Assembly: GCA_007844125.1 (NCBI GenBank) | Contig: CM017564.1 | Coordinates: 18,282,290 to 18,346,289, forward strand | DNA length: 64,000 nt | Origin: Sinonovacula constricta | Taxonomy: Eukaryota; Mollusca; Bivalvia; Cardiida; Solecurtidae | Direction of reading: 5' to 3' | Shown here: one piece after another, positions 1-12,616 of the stretch | Position numbering within the stretch: the stretch's first letter is position 1 | Layout: each line of letters begins with the position of its first letter | Notes under the pieces: model-generated | What the model saw: the letters and a program-made list of their open reading frames with translations, nothing else | Databases searched by the model: none | Told to the model about the DNA's origin: nothing | Made by a program: the position numbers and the translations under genes

Positions 1-3000
1 TCTATTATCATACATCCATCAGCGTCTATTATCATACATCCATCAGCGTCTATTATCATACATCCATCAGCGTCTATTATCATACATCTGTCATCGTCTA
101 TTATCATACATCCATCAGCGTCTATTATCATACATCCATCAGCGTCTATTATCATGCATCCATCAGCGTCTATTATCATACATCCATCAGCGTCTATTAT
201 CATACATCCATCAGCGTCTATTATCATACATCTGTCAGCGTCAATTATCATACATCCTGCAGCGTCTTTTATCATACATACATCAGCGTCTATTATCATA
301 CATCCATCAGCGTCTATTATCATACATCTGTCAGCGTCTATTATCATACATCCATCAGCGTCTATTATCATACATCTGTCAGCGTCTATTATCATACATC
401 CATCAACGTCTATTATCATACCTCCATCAGCATCTATTATCATACATCTGTCAGCGTCCATTATCATACATCTGTCAGCGTCTATTATCATACATCCATC
501 AGCGTCTATTATCATACATCCATCAGCGTCTATTATCATACATCCATCAGCGTCTATTATCATACATATGTCAGCGTCTATTATCATACATCCATCAGCG
601 TCTATTATCATACATCCATCAACGTCTTTTATTATGCCTCCATCAGCATCTATTATCATACATCCATCAGCGTCTATTATCATACATCCATCAGCTTCTT
701 TTATCATACATCCTCCATCGCCTTTTATCATACATCCATCAGCGTCTATTATCATACATCCATCAGCGTCTATTATCATACATCTGTCAGCGTAAATTAT
801 CATACATCCATCAGCGTCTATTATCATACATCCATCAGCATCTATTATCATACATCCGTCAGCGTCTATTATCATACATCCATCAGCGTCTATTATCATA
901 CATATGTCAGCGTCTATTATTATACATCCATCAGCGTCTATTATCATACATATGTCAGCGTCTATTATCATACATCCATCAGCGTCTATTATCATACATA
1001 TGTCAGCATCTATTATCATACATCTGTCAGCGTCCATTATCATACATCCTTCGGCGCCTTTTATCATACATCCATCAGCGTCTATTATCATACATCCATC
1101 AGCGTCTATTATCATACATCCATCAGCGTGTATTATCATACATACATCAGCGTCTATTATCATACATCCATCAGCGTCTATTATCATACATATGTTAGCG
1201 TCTATTAACATACATCTGTCAGAGTCTATTATTATACATCTGTCAGCGTCTATTATCATACATCCATCAGCGTCTATTACCATACATCTGTCAGCGTCTA
1301 TTATCATACATCCATCAGCGCCTTTTATCATACATCCATCAGCGTCTATTATCATACATCCATCAGCGTCTGTAATCATACATCTGTCAGCGTCTATTAT
1401 CATACATCCATCAGCGTCTATTATCATACATCCATCAGCGTCTATTATCATACATCCTCCAGCGTCTTTTATCATACATCCGTCAGCGTCTATTATCATA
1501 CATCCATCATCGTCTATTATCATACATCTGTCAGCGTCTATTATCATACATCCATCAGCGTCTATTAACATACATCTGTCAGCGTCTATTATCATACATC
1601 CATCAACGTCTATTATCATACATCCATCAGCGTCTATTATCATACATCCATCAGAGTCAATTATCATATATCCATCAACGTCTATTATCCTACATATGTC
1701 AGCGTCTATTATCATACATCCATCAGCGTCTATTATCATACATATGTCAGCGTCTATTATCATACATCCTCCAGCGTCTTTTATCATACATCCATCAGCG
1801 TCTATTATCATACATCCATCAGCGTCTATTATCATACATACATCATCGTCTATTATCATACATCCATCAGCGTCTATTATCATACATCCATCAGCGTCTG
1901 TTATCATGCATCTGTCAGAGTCTATTATCATACATCTGTCAGCGTCTATTATCATACATCCATCAGCGTCTATTATCATACATCTGTCAGCGTCTATTAT
2001 CATACATCCTCCAGCGTCTTTTATCATACATCCATCAGCGTCTATTCTCATACATCCATCAGCGTCTATTATCATACATATGTCAGCGTCTATTATCATA
2101 CATCTGTCAGCGTCTACTATCATACATCCGTCAGCGTATATTATCATACATCTGTCAGCGTCTATTATCATAGATCCTCCAGCGTCTTTTATTATACATC
2201 CATCAGCGTCTATTATCATACATATGTCAGCGTCTATTATCATACATCCATCAGCGTCTATTATCATACATCCATCAGCGTCTATTATCATACATCCATC
2301 AGCGTCTTTTATCATGCATCTGTCAGAGTCTATTATCATACATCTGTCAGCGTCTATTATCATACATCCATCAGCGTCTATTATCATACATCTGTCAGCG
2401 TCTATTATCATACATCCTCCAGCGTCTTTTATCATACATCCATCATCGTCTATTATCATACATCCATCAGCGTCTATTATCATACATATGTCAGCGTCTA
2501 TTATCATACATCTGTCAGCGTCTACTATCATACATCCTTCAGCGTATATTATCATACATCTGACAGCGTCTATTATCATACATCCTCCAGCGTCTTTTAT
2601 CATACATCTGTCAGCGTCTATTATCATACATCAATCAGAGTCTATTATCATACATCCATCAGCGTCTTTTATCATACATCCATCAGCGTCTATTATCATA
2701 CATCCATCAGCGTCTATAATCAAACATCTGTCAGCGTCTATTATCATACATCCATCAGCGTCTATTATGATACATCCATCAGCGTCTATTATCATACATC
2801 CTCCAGCGTCTTTTATCATACATCCGTCAGCATCTATTATCATACATCCATCAGCGTCTATTATCATACATCTGTCAGCGTCTATTATCATACATCCATC
2901 AGCGTCTATTAACATACATCTGTCAGCGTCTATTATCATACATCCACTAGCGTCTATTATCATACATCCATCAGCGTCTATCATCATACATATGTCAGCG

Positions 3001-6000
3001 TCTATTACCATACATCCATCAGCGTCAATTATCATATATCCATCAGCGTCTATTATCCTACATATGTCAGCGTCTATTATCATACATCCATCAGCGTCTA
3101 TTATCATACATATGTCAGCGTCTATTATCATACATCCTCCAGCGTCTTTTATCATACATCCATCAGCGTCTATTATCATACATCCATCAGCGTCTATTAT
3201 CATACATCCATCAGCGTCTATTATCATACATCCATCAGCGTCTATTATCATACATCCATCAGCGTCTGTTATCATGCATCTGTCAGAGTCTATTATCATA
3301 CATCTGTCAGCGTCTATTATCATACATCCTCCAGCGTCTTTTATCATACATCCATCAGCGTCTATTATCATACATCCATCAGCGTCTATTATCATACATC
3401 CATCAGCGTCCATTATCATACATATGTCAGCGTCTATTATCATACATCCATCAGCGTCTATTATCATACATCCATCAGCGTCTATTAGCATACATCCATC
3501 AACGTCTTTTATTATGCCTCCATCAGCATCTATTATCATACATCCATCAGCGTCTATTATCATACATCCATCAGCGTCTTTTATCATACATCCTCCATCG
3601 CCTTTTATCATACATCCATCAGCATCTATTATCATACATCCATCAGCGTGTATTATCATACATCTGTCAGCCTCAATTATCATACATCCATCAGCGTCTA
3701 TTATCATACATCCATCAGCATCTATTATCATACATCCGTCAGCGTCTATTATCATACATCCATCAGCGTCTATTATCATACATATGTCAGCGTCTATTAT
3801 TATACGTCCATCAGCGTCTATTATCATACATATGTCAGCGTCTATTATCATACATCCATCAGCGTCTATTATCATACATATGTCAGCATCTATTATCATA
3901 CATCTGTCAGCGTCCATTATCATACATCCTCCGGCGCCTTTTATCATACATCCATCAGCGTCTATTATCATACATCCATCAGCGTCTATTATCATACATA
4001 TGTCAGCGTTTATTATCATACATCCATCAGCGTCTATTATCATACATCCATCAGCGTCTATTATCATACATATGTTAGCGTCTATTAACATACATCTGTC
4101 AGAGTCTATTATTATACATCTGTCAGCGTCTATTATCATACACCCATCAGCGTCTATTATCATACATCCATCAGCGTCTATTATCATACATCTGTCAGCG
4201 TCTATTATCATACATCCATCAGCGTCTATTGTCATACATCCACTAGCGTCTATTATCATACATCCATCAGCGTCTATCATCATACATATGTCAGCGTCTA
4301 TTATCATACATCCATCAGCGTCAATTATTATATATCCATCAGCGTCTATTATCCTACATATGTCAGCGTCTATTATCATACATCCATCAGCGTCTATTAT
4401 CATACATATGTCAGCGTCTATTATCATACATCCTCCAGCGTCTTTTATCATACATCCATCAGCGTCTATTATTATACATCCATCAGCGTCTATTATCATA
4501 CATCCATCAGCGTCTATTATCATACATCCATCAGCGTCTATTATCATACATCCATCAGCGTCTTTTATCATGCATCTGTCAGAGTCTATTATCATACATC
4601 TGTCAGCGTCTATTATCATACATCCTCCAGCGTCTTTTATCATACATCCATCAGCGTCTATTATCATACATCCATCAGCGTCTATTATCATACATATGTC
4701 AGCGTCTATTATCATACATCTGTCAGCGTCTACTATCATACATCCATCAGCGTATATTATCATACATCTGTCAGCGTCTATTATCATACATCCTCCAGCG
4801 TCTTTTATCATACATCTGTCAGCGTCTATTATCATACATCAATCAGCGTCTATTATCATTCATCCATCAGCGTCTTTTATCATACATCCATCAGCGTCTA
4901 TTATCATACATCCATCAGCGTCTATAATCAAACATCTGTCAGCGTCTATTATCATACATCCATCAGCGTCTATTATGATACATCCATCAGCGTCTATTAT
5001 CATACATCCTCCAGCGTCTTTTATCATACATCCGTCAGCATCTATTATCATACATCCATCAGCGTCTATTATCATACATCTGTCAGCGTCTATTATCATA
5101 CATCCATCAGCGTCTATTAACATACATCTGTCAGCGTCTATTATCATACATCCATCAGCGTCTATTATCATACATCCATCAGCGTCTATTATCATACATC
5201 TGTCAGCGTCTATTATCATACATCATCCAGCGCCTTTTATCATACATCCATCAGCGTCTATTATCATACATCCATCAGCGTCTATTATCATACATCTGTC
5301 AGCGTCTATTATCATACATCCATCAGCGTCTATTGCCATACATCCACTAGCGTCTATTATCATACATCCATCAGCGTCTATCATCATACATATGTCAGCG
5401 TCTATTACCATACATCCATCTGCGTCAATTATCATATATCCATCAGCGTCTATTATCCTACATATGTCAGCGTCTATTATCATACATCCATCAGCGTCTA
5501 TTATCATACATATGTCAGCGTCTATTATCATACATCCTCCAGCGTCTTTTATCATACATCCATCAGCGTCTATTATCATATATCCATCAGCGTCTATTAT
5601 CATACATCCATCAGCGTCTATTATCATACATCCATCAGCGTCTATTATCATACATCCATCAGCGTCTGTTATCATGCATCTGTCAGAGTCTATTATCATA
5701 CATCTGTCAGCGTCTATTATCATACATCCATCAGCGTCTATTATCATACATCTGTCAGCGTCTATTATCATACATCCTCCAGCGTCTTTTATCATACATC
5801 CATCAGCGTCTATTATCATACATCCATCAGCGTCTATTATCATACATCAATCTGCGTCTATTATCATACATCCATCAACGTCCATTATCATACATATGTC
5901 AGCGTCTATTATCATACATCCATCAGCGTCTACTATCATACATCCATCAGCGTCTATTATCATACATCCATCAGCGTCTATTATCATACATATGTTAGCG

Positions 6001-7912
6001 TCTATTAACATACATCTGTCAGAGTCTATTATTATACATCTGTCAGCGTCTATTATCATACACCCATCAGCGTCTATTATCATACATCTGTCAGCGTCTA
6101 TTATCATACATCCATCAGCGTCTTTTATCATACATCCATCAGCGTCTATTATCATACATCCATCAGCGTCTATAATCATACATCTGTCAGCGTCTATTAT
6201 CATACATCCATCAGCGTCTATTATCATACATCCATCAGCGTCTATTATCATACATCCTCCAGCGTCTTTTATCATACATCCGTCAGCGTCTTTTATCATA
6301 CATCCATCAGCGTCTATTATCATACATCTGTCAGCGTCTATTATCATACATCCATCAGCGTCTATTAACATACATCTGTCAGCGTCTATTATCATACATC
6401 CATCAACGTCTATTATCATACATCCATCAGCGTCTATTATCATACATCTGTCAGCGTCTATTATCATACATCCTCCAGCGCCTTTTATCATACATCCATC
6501 AGCGTCTATTATCATACATCCATCAGCGTCTATTATCATACATCTGTCAGCGTCTATTATCATACATCCATCAGCGTCTATTGTCATACATCCACTAGCG
6601 TCTATTATCATACATCCATCAGCGTCTATCATCATACATATGTCAGCGTCTATTACCATACATCCATCAGCGTCAATTATTATATATCCATCAGCGTCTA
6701 TTATCCTACATATGTCAGCGTCTATTATCATACATCCATCAGCGTCTATTATCATACATATGTCAGCGTCTATTATCATACATCCTCCAGCGTCTTTTAT
6801 CATACATCCATCAGCGTCTATTATCATACATCCATCAGCGTCTATTATCATACATCCATCAGCGTCTATTATCATACATCCATCAGCGTCTATTATCATA
6901 CATCCATCAGCGTCTTTTATCATGCATCTGTCAGAGTCTATTATCATACATCTGTCAGCGTCTATTATCATACATCCATCAGCGTCTATTATCATACATC
7001 TGTCAGCGTCTATTATCATACATCCTCCAGCGTCTTTTATCATACATCCATCAGCGTCTATTATCATACATCCATCAGCGTCTATTATCATACATCCATC
7101 AGCGTCTATTATCATACATCCATCAGCGTCTATTATCATACATCCTCCAGCGTCTTTTATCATACATCCATCAGCGTCTATTATCATACATCCATCAGCG
7201 TCTATTATCATACATATGTCAGCGTCTATTATCATACATCTGTCAGCGTCTACTATCATACATCCATCAGCGTATATTATCATACATCTGTCAGCGTCTA
7301 TTATCATACATCCTCCAGCGTCTTTTATCATACATCTGTCAGCGTCTATTATCATACATCAATCAGCGTCTATTATCATACATTCATCAGCGTCTATTAT
7401 CATACATCCTCCGGCGCCTTTTATCATACATCCATCAGCCTCTATTATCATACATCCATCAGCGTCTATTATCATACATCTGTCAGCGTCTATTATCATA
7501 CATCCATCAGCGTCTATTATCATACATCCATCAGCGTCTATTATCATACATCCATCAACGTCTATCATCATACATATGTCAGCGTCTATTAACATACATT
7601 TGTCAGAGTCTATTATCATACATCTGTCAGCATCTATTATCATACATCCACCAGCGTCTATTATCATACATCTGTCAGCGTCTATTATCATACATCCTCC
7701 AGCGTCTTTTATCATACATCCATCAGCGTCTATTATCATACATTCGTCAGCGTCTATTATCATACATCCATCAGCGTGTATTATCATACATCTGTCAGCG
7801 TCTATTATCATACATCCATCAGCGTCTATTATCATACATCTGTCAGCGTCTATTATCATACATCTGTCAGCGTATATTATCATACATCCTCCAGCGCCAT
7901 CAGCGTCTATTA
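1..7912. repeat. 24-bp satellite array 1 (about 330 units)
   Basis: Tandem 24-bp unit; positions 121-144 are a good reference copy. The unit register is kept from position 1 to about 7800, exactly 325 units with no net indel. Variation is concentrated in the CATCCATCA part, which alternates with CATCTGTCA, CATATGTCA and CATCCTCCA, and in TCTATT versus TCTTTT. Four of the six frames are stop-free in the consensus. The plus frame reads as an 8-residue repeat SIIIHPSA and is interrupted once, at 793-795. The array runs off the left edge, so its true length is unknown. There are no spacers, so it is not CRISPR. Most likely a non-coding satellite; a repetitive coding sequence is not formally excluded. 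Confidence 0.97.
4615..4860. repeat. Higher-order duplicated block within array 1
   Basis: This block of ten or so variant units recurs at 7135-7380 (offset 2520 bp, 105 units) with a single difference at its right end. Other blocks recur at other offsets: about 601-1200 recurs at 3481-4080 (2880 bp, 120 units), and about 2500-2950 recurs at 4708-5158 (2208 bp, 92 units). Several offsets coexist, so the array grew by repeated segmental amplification rather than from one regular higher-order unit. Confidence 0.85.
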
Positions 7913-8417
7913 TCATACATCTCTCCCTGTAGAACACAGCAACATGTCCTTGGTATGCCGAGATATATTTTTATGGTCGAAAATGAGTAATGTGTGTGCA
8001 GTCCTTTTTTTGCCCGACGCATTCACCTGCAATGATGACAGATGTTGTCCGATTTTGTTGGACAGGGTAAATGTAGCGCCAAAGGGCAACATATGTCTAT
8101 ACATATTACGGAATATACTCGTGGCCTTTACTTTGATGAAAGTGTCCCTAGGCGATGAAAACCCACCACAAGTTCTACTACAATGTCTATAGTCGGTCGA
8201 AAATGTGTGCACAATATTGTGTATTAATACAATTCTGTACCAGATATAAAATACATTATGAAAGTTCATTTTGGGAACAATGACCGTGTTTTAACCTGGA
8301 CTCATTCCACTTAAACATCTCCTCACCTTTTCACAGGTGCTTTAAGATTAATTATGATTTCATATTTTTCAAATATTAAAAAAGTCCTACCTTACTTTAT
8401 TTATTTTTGAAATACAT

Positions 8418-8580
8418 TGCAGCGACCATTTATCATCAGTACAGCAACGTCCAGCTTTTTGGTAGAGGACGACAGCTTACCTTCGCCCCAAACGGCACTC
8501 GAAACAACGCGGCGAGAGGATAAGCAGTCAGAGGCGTTAGAAATCGGCAACTCTACAACTACGCCACGGGCGCCCCAAAA
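8418..8580 (-). mobile_element. tRNA-derived SINE-like relic (copy 1)
   Basis: On the minus strand a tRNA-like head begins with GGCGCCCGTGGCGTAGTTGT. Its A-box-like TGGCGTAGTTGT is followed some 60 bases later by a B-box-like GTTTCGAGTGC, which carries two mismatches to the usual GGTTCGANNCC. There is no acceptor-stem pairing, so it is not a working tRNA gene. The same element occupies the same place in duplication copy 2 (60658-60818), so it predates that duplication. Confidence 0.55.
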
Positions 8581-8674
8581 TCCTACCTTAAAATTTTGGG
8601 CATGTCTTAGTTGTATACATAAAATGTGTTATAACCATATATACTGTAAGCAAATTAAACCGACACTAGTCCTA

Positions 8675-9268
8675 ATGGCGACCTTGGTACATTACAAACG
8701 TGTTCTAGATGATGTACTTGAACACTTTTCACCTTATCCTTATAAGCTCCGTTGCGACACTGATTCTACTGGGGCCATTGGTAAGTTCCCATATTCAAGA
8801 TATCCATTTTTTTCATGAAATTCATACCATGTGTATGCCTTATACCTGAACACTTTTATTCTTATTTGACTGCAAAGTGGGTTCATCCTCACTCCTCGTT
8901 TTGTAATGGCATGTAATGGCATGTAACAGGTTCATTCCAGAAACACATGATAGTCAGTGTGTTGCTTCCTTGTATGCTTTAATACATGCGCATAATATTT
9001 TAGTCACATATCCCAGATAAAGTTCTGGAAGATGGTGATTTGTCCTACATCAACATAATCGCTATAATGAAGGAAAAGGGTACTTTTTAAGAACAGACTG
9101 CTGTGTTTTGACTAAATACCACAAAGCCGTCTGTGTGTCCTCCAGGAATATGTCTTGATATCTTATGTTTTTTCTGATGTTGCTATTCAGCAGTTTGAAG
9201 ACTTATCCTTTCCAACTGCACACCATTCTCTTCACACAGCATATCAGCAATGTACACATGTTTTTGTG
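8675..9268 (+). pseudogene. Unrecognised multi-exon gene, copy 1 (frameshifted)
   Basis: Predicted exon 1 (8675-8780) starts at ATG, encodes about 35 residues beginning MATLVHYKRVLDD, and ends at a consensus donor GTAAGT in phase 1. Predicted exon 2 starts after CCCAG at 9016, which restores the phase and gives DKVLEDGDLSYINIIAIMK. Relative to the paralogue at 60907-61604 this copy has a 1-bp T insertion (GGTACTTTTTAAG), in-frame stops and a damaged donor at its end (GTGATAAGT instead of GTGGTAAGT). It is therefore broken. I do not recognise the family; the peptide has no familiar motif. A weak candidate third exon lies around 9491-9541 (IQKMSGQKFVTKTTTLM). The tRNA-like relic lies just upstream. 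Confidence 0.5.
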
Positions 9269-9893
9269 ATAAGTGCAATATATTTTCCAGTCTTTATAAA
9301 CACCGGTTCATAGTGATCCACATCCACATGATCCAGATGGCATGTCTTTTGTTTATGGGACATAAATCTTATTGTCATTTTATCACTTGATGATCTGGAT
9401 ACAATTATGCATGTTGTATGAAAGTAGGAGCATTGCCTAAGGTTCTTAATTCGACGTTCTTCCTGTTTACATTTCAAAAGACCGCCAAAGATACAGAAGA
9501 TGAGTGGACAGAAGTTTGTAACAAAAACCACAACGCTGATGGTGATATGGAGCTTTAAAAATAGAAGGTACTATGCCACACTCAGAAAAGGAAAGTTATA
9601 TTAAAACATGAAATATTTCCTGCGACATCAGACGTCAACATCGGACTGTAATTGCCAAGTAAGTGTTTGATCAAATGCAAAACGAAACCAAGGAGAAAAA
9701 ACAGTCTGCAGGTAAAGTGGATCGAAAATTGTATCAAAGATAATACAAACAGCAGCAACGGAATTGTCCTAAATTCAAAAGAATGGAAAATGATGTTATA
9801 ACACTACGTATACAATATTATTATCGAAAAGCAAAAGACAAGATCAGTACAGTAAAAGGCATGAATTAATCAAGGCAGTTAAATGCGTTTAAG

Positions 9894-10196
9894 ATGAAAG
9901 AAAACAAAGCCAAGGGATCAGCAAGATATTGTGATAACCAGAAAGAAAACTACTTTGCAGCAGTCCAACATACAACAAAAGAGTCGACAGAAAGTATGGT
10001 CTACTTTGCAGCAGACCCGGATGAAATGATTGATGCATGGAGCGACTTGCCCTGTGTCTATGAAATCAGGAATGCTAAAGTGACACCAGGTATTGATGCT
10101 ACAACACAGTTTAATAATAGTGTCTGTTCTTCCGACAAAATAATAAATTCTACAAAATACAAAAGTAGTCCTTCCTCATCTTCACAATCACAATAA
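9894..10196 (+). CDS. Hypothetical 100-residue ORF, unrecognised
   Basis: ATG-started reading frame of 100 codons with balanced composition: acidic and charged residues in the first half and a Ser-rich end (SSPSSSSQSQ). It looks more protein-like than the surrounding chance ORFs. It lies between the end of duplication B and the start of the LINE at about 10190. No domain is recognised and no splice sites were identified. It could be an exon of a host gene, part of a mobile element, or chance. Confidence 0.2.
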   Translation: MKENKAKGSARYCDNQKENYFAAVQHTTKESTESMVYFAADPDEMIDAWSDLPCVYEIRNAKVTPGIDATTQFNNSVCSSDKIINSTKYKSSPSSSSQSQ

Positions 10197-10699
10197 TCTA
10201 CCAGTCCTCCTTCAACCGGCCTTCTGTTTGCCGTGGGTGACAACCCAGCGTCTCTCTGATGACGGGATCCTGATGATTGAGGTTAGTGGATACTTCTCAG
10301 TAATGTCAACACTGACCAATACACCATTTTGGCCCTTGAGTTATGGAGTAGACGAGCGGTTATATTGGTCCGGTATAACCAATCGGCTGGCCTCGTTGTT
10401 TATAGATTACTTCTATTTCCCTATTGTACACACTTACTTAATCCTCCTACTATCCACTCTAATTTATGCTTTTTCCTTTATTGTATATCGTGAAACGCAA
10501 TCCCCTCCTCTATTTTTCCTTTTTTTCTTATAATCTAATGGACAGCCGGATATACGGATCAATTTGGCATATCATTTACATTTTGTATTTCGTGTCTGAG
10601 TATAGCACTCTGATATCACTGGCGTTGGGAGGTCGAATACCCCTGTTAGGCCCCGAGGTGGGTAATGACCCAGGGTGCCAAATCATATATTTTAACTTC

Positions 10700-11873
10700 A
10701 TGGATAGAAAGCGAAAATGTTTCGAACCGTTCCCCACGTTGTCCTCAGAAAACCATGATAACGACGCAACACCAACAAATCCAAACTTTCTACGATTTAT
10801 TGTCATACAATCACTTGAAAAATAAATCCGATAACTAAAGTCTTGCCTTTCGTTATTATAAAATCCACTAAGGACCTTATTGGTAAAGCTGAAAACGTCA
10901 GAAATATTAAAGACGACTGTCTACTAATGGAAACAAATAGAAAGTGTATATCGGACAAAATTTTAAAATTGACCGAATTGTGCTCTCACAAAGTACGTTC
11001 CTTCCCTCACAACTCATTAAACTATTCAAAAAGTGTCATTCGTTGTCCTGACCTCTCCGGTCTCTCGGAAGATGAAATCCTTATCACCACAAGGTGTGAG
11101 TGGTCTCATGAGGATCTCCATCAATAGGGAGGGGCACAGAATAACTGCAAACATGCGGGTACTTACATTTAATAATCCCAAGCGTCCATCAACAATCAAA
11201 ATCGGTTATCTTATCGTCAAAAATTTAGATATACATGTCAAGTCCATTATGTTGCTTTGACTGTCAAAAATTTGGCCATCACGAATCAAGCTGTACAAAC
11301 AATATCATCTGCGGACGATGCAGTAAACCCGCACACGCATCAAACTTTAAGTGTGAAGCTGATCCGAAGTGTATAAATTGATCTGGCCGAGACGAAAGTA
11401 TGTCCAGTGAATGCCCAACATAGAATTTTGAGAAAGAGATACTCAAAATTAAATACACCCAGAATGTCACTTCAAAACAACTATTGCAAAATCCAACATT
11501 TCGTTTTACCAAGACAGTTCAACACAATATGAAATACCATAACGTGACCAGATATCAGACAAAATCATATTCCCAACCAAATTAAAAGTACAGAGTCTTC
11601 TGAAACAAATAAAACTACAAGTCAAACTACTACACCCAAACCATCTTCGTCTAAACAATCTTCTCAAACTTCCTCTACCCAATCTGCCAACCCCTCCTCT
11701 ACCCAACCTTCAGAACCTATATCAAATCGTCAGACAAAAGCAGAAACAAAGGCTGCTGCAAAGGCTGGTTGGCTGGTCCAACTCTCTCAATAAATTTGGT
11801 TGTCTATTGGATACAGAATCTACACCAGGCAAAGACAAAGCGTCAATGTCACCCGTTAAGGCTCCAAGATGAC
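10700..11873 (+). pseudogene. LINE ORF1 (gag-like, CCHC zinc knuckles), broken
   Basis: Starts at ATG 10700 (MDRKRKCFEPFPTL) and continues in at least three frames because of indels. The nucleic-acid-binding zinc knuckle is directly visible at 11253-11294 as CFDCQKFGHHESSC (CX2CX4HX4C). A second knuckle at 11310-11354 reads CGRCSKPAHASNFKC (CX2CX4HX5C). A third is destroyed by a TGA in place of its second Cys codon. The C-terminal part is rich in Ser, Thr, Gln and Lys. ORF1 proteins of this type bind element RNA and chaperone target-primed reverse transcription; this copy cannot make an intact one. Confidence 0.75.
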
Positions 11874-11902
11874 CCATTTTAACTACCATTTAATATAATC
11901 AT

Positions 11903-12560
11903 ATGAACAACAAAACAGTGCATTGAAATTGTCGAGGTCTTCGAGCTAATTTTAATGATTTTATTTTCTTTTATTTACCACGTTAAACCTTGCCCTGCTA
12001 TACCTTCAAGAGACATTACTGAAAGAAAAAATAACATTGACTTTAAAGGTAATTCTATATACAATCACATTCATACAATGTGTAATAGGGCGTCTGGAGG
12101 ATCGACAATACTTGTCAACTCCAAACTGCTACACTCAAAGATTAATTTTAATACTGAATTATAAGCTGTTGTCATTCGAGTAACAGTCCATAAAGTCATT
12201 ACAGTTTGTTCTTTTTTTATTCCAACTAATTAAGATATTTCAAAATCAAAATGACTTTTTAAATCAATTCCCTTCCCCTTATATTCTTGTAGGAGACTTT
12301 AATGAACATAACCCATTATGAGGAAGTTCTGATTACAATAATATCAATAAAACGTTAGAGGACTTGATAGCCCAAAATGATATATGTCTAATGAATAATA
12401 AAACGGCAACGTACTTACATGCTTCTTCGGGACAATATTCATCCCTTGATCTTACTTAATGTCATCATTATTTATATTTAGATTATAGTTGCGATGTACA
12501 TGGTAATTTATGTGGAAGTGATCACTTTCCCATAATACTAAATAATGAATCTGTAAACCT
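11903..12560 (+). pseudogene. LINE ORF2 endonuclease domain (APE-like), broken
   Basis: ORF2 starts at ATG 11903 (MNNKTVH), then a TGA replaces the Trp seen in the minus copy, before NCRGLRANFN. The C-terminal half is readable near 12290-12540: GDFNEHNPL, then a TGA for Trp, GSSDYNN, SLDLT, and finally GSDHFPI. GDFN and SDH are catalytic motifs of apurinic-endonuclease-like domains that nick the target DNA. Several frameshifts lie between the two halves. Confidence 0.75.
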
Positions 12561-12616
12561 AAGTGACAATGATACTTACTGGAGGATGAACAGAGCATAT
12601 CTGGGAATTATTCTCA

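Larger units (their letters stand above)
7913..9700. repeat. Segmental duplication B, copy 1 (right flank of satellite)
   Basis: From the end of the satellite this unique sequence aligns by eye with 60153-61960 in the same orientation, with substitutions and small indels. Shared landmarks are the satellite end (CATCTCTC followed by a short A-rich stretch), AACATGTCC, the ACAAGTTCTACTACAATGTC string, the tRNA-like relic, an ATG-bearing exon ending in GTAAGT, and the GATCAA..GCAAAACGAAA tail. Both copies sit directly beside the satellite, so array and flank were probably duplicated together. Confidence 0.9.

Noticed and set aside
1..7912. CRISPR array
   Set aside because: 24-bp units are directly adjacent with no spacers, and the genome is eukaryotic.
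904..7932. 2342-codon plus-strand ORF of SIIIHPSA repeats as a gene
   Set aside because: The frame stays open because the 24-bp unit is a multiple of three and nearly stop-proof. Other frames on both strands are also long, there is no promoter or non-repetitive domain, and the frame ends in the unique flank without homology support. It is kept only as a finding about phase conservation.
2631..7937. Minus-strand MIIDADGC-repeat ORFs
   Set aside because: Antisense reading of the satellite; broken several times by single substitutions.
7776..8192. Plus-strand ORF running from the satellite into the flank
   Set aside because: The flank part is not conserved in frame in the second copy, where a 2-bp difference near 60210 shifts it.
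7913..8269. Minus-strand ORF shared by both duplicate flanks (60245-60451)
   Set aside because: It looks similar only because the DNA is duplicated. Most differences between copies change the amino acid, so there is no sign of coding constraint.
9244..9531. Minus-strand ORF shared with 61580-61813
   Set aside because: Differences include indels and replacements. The plus-strand exon model explains the locus better.
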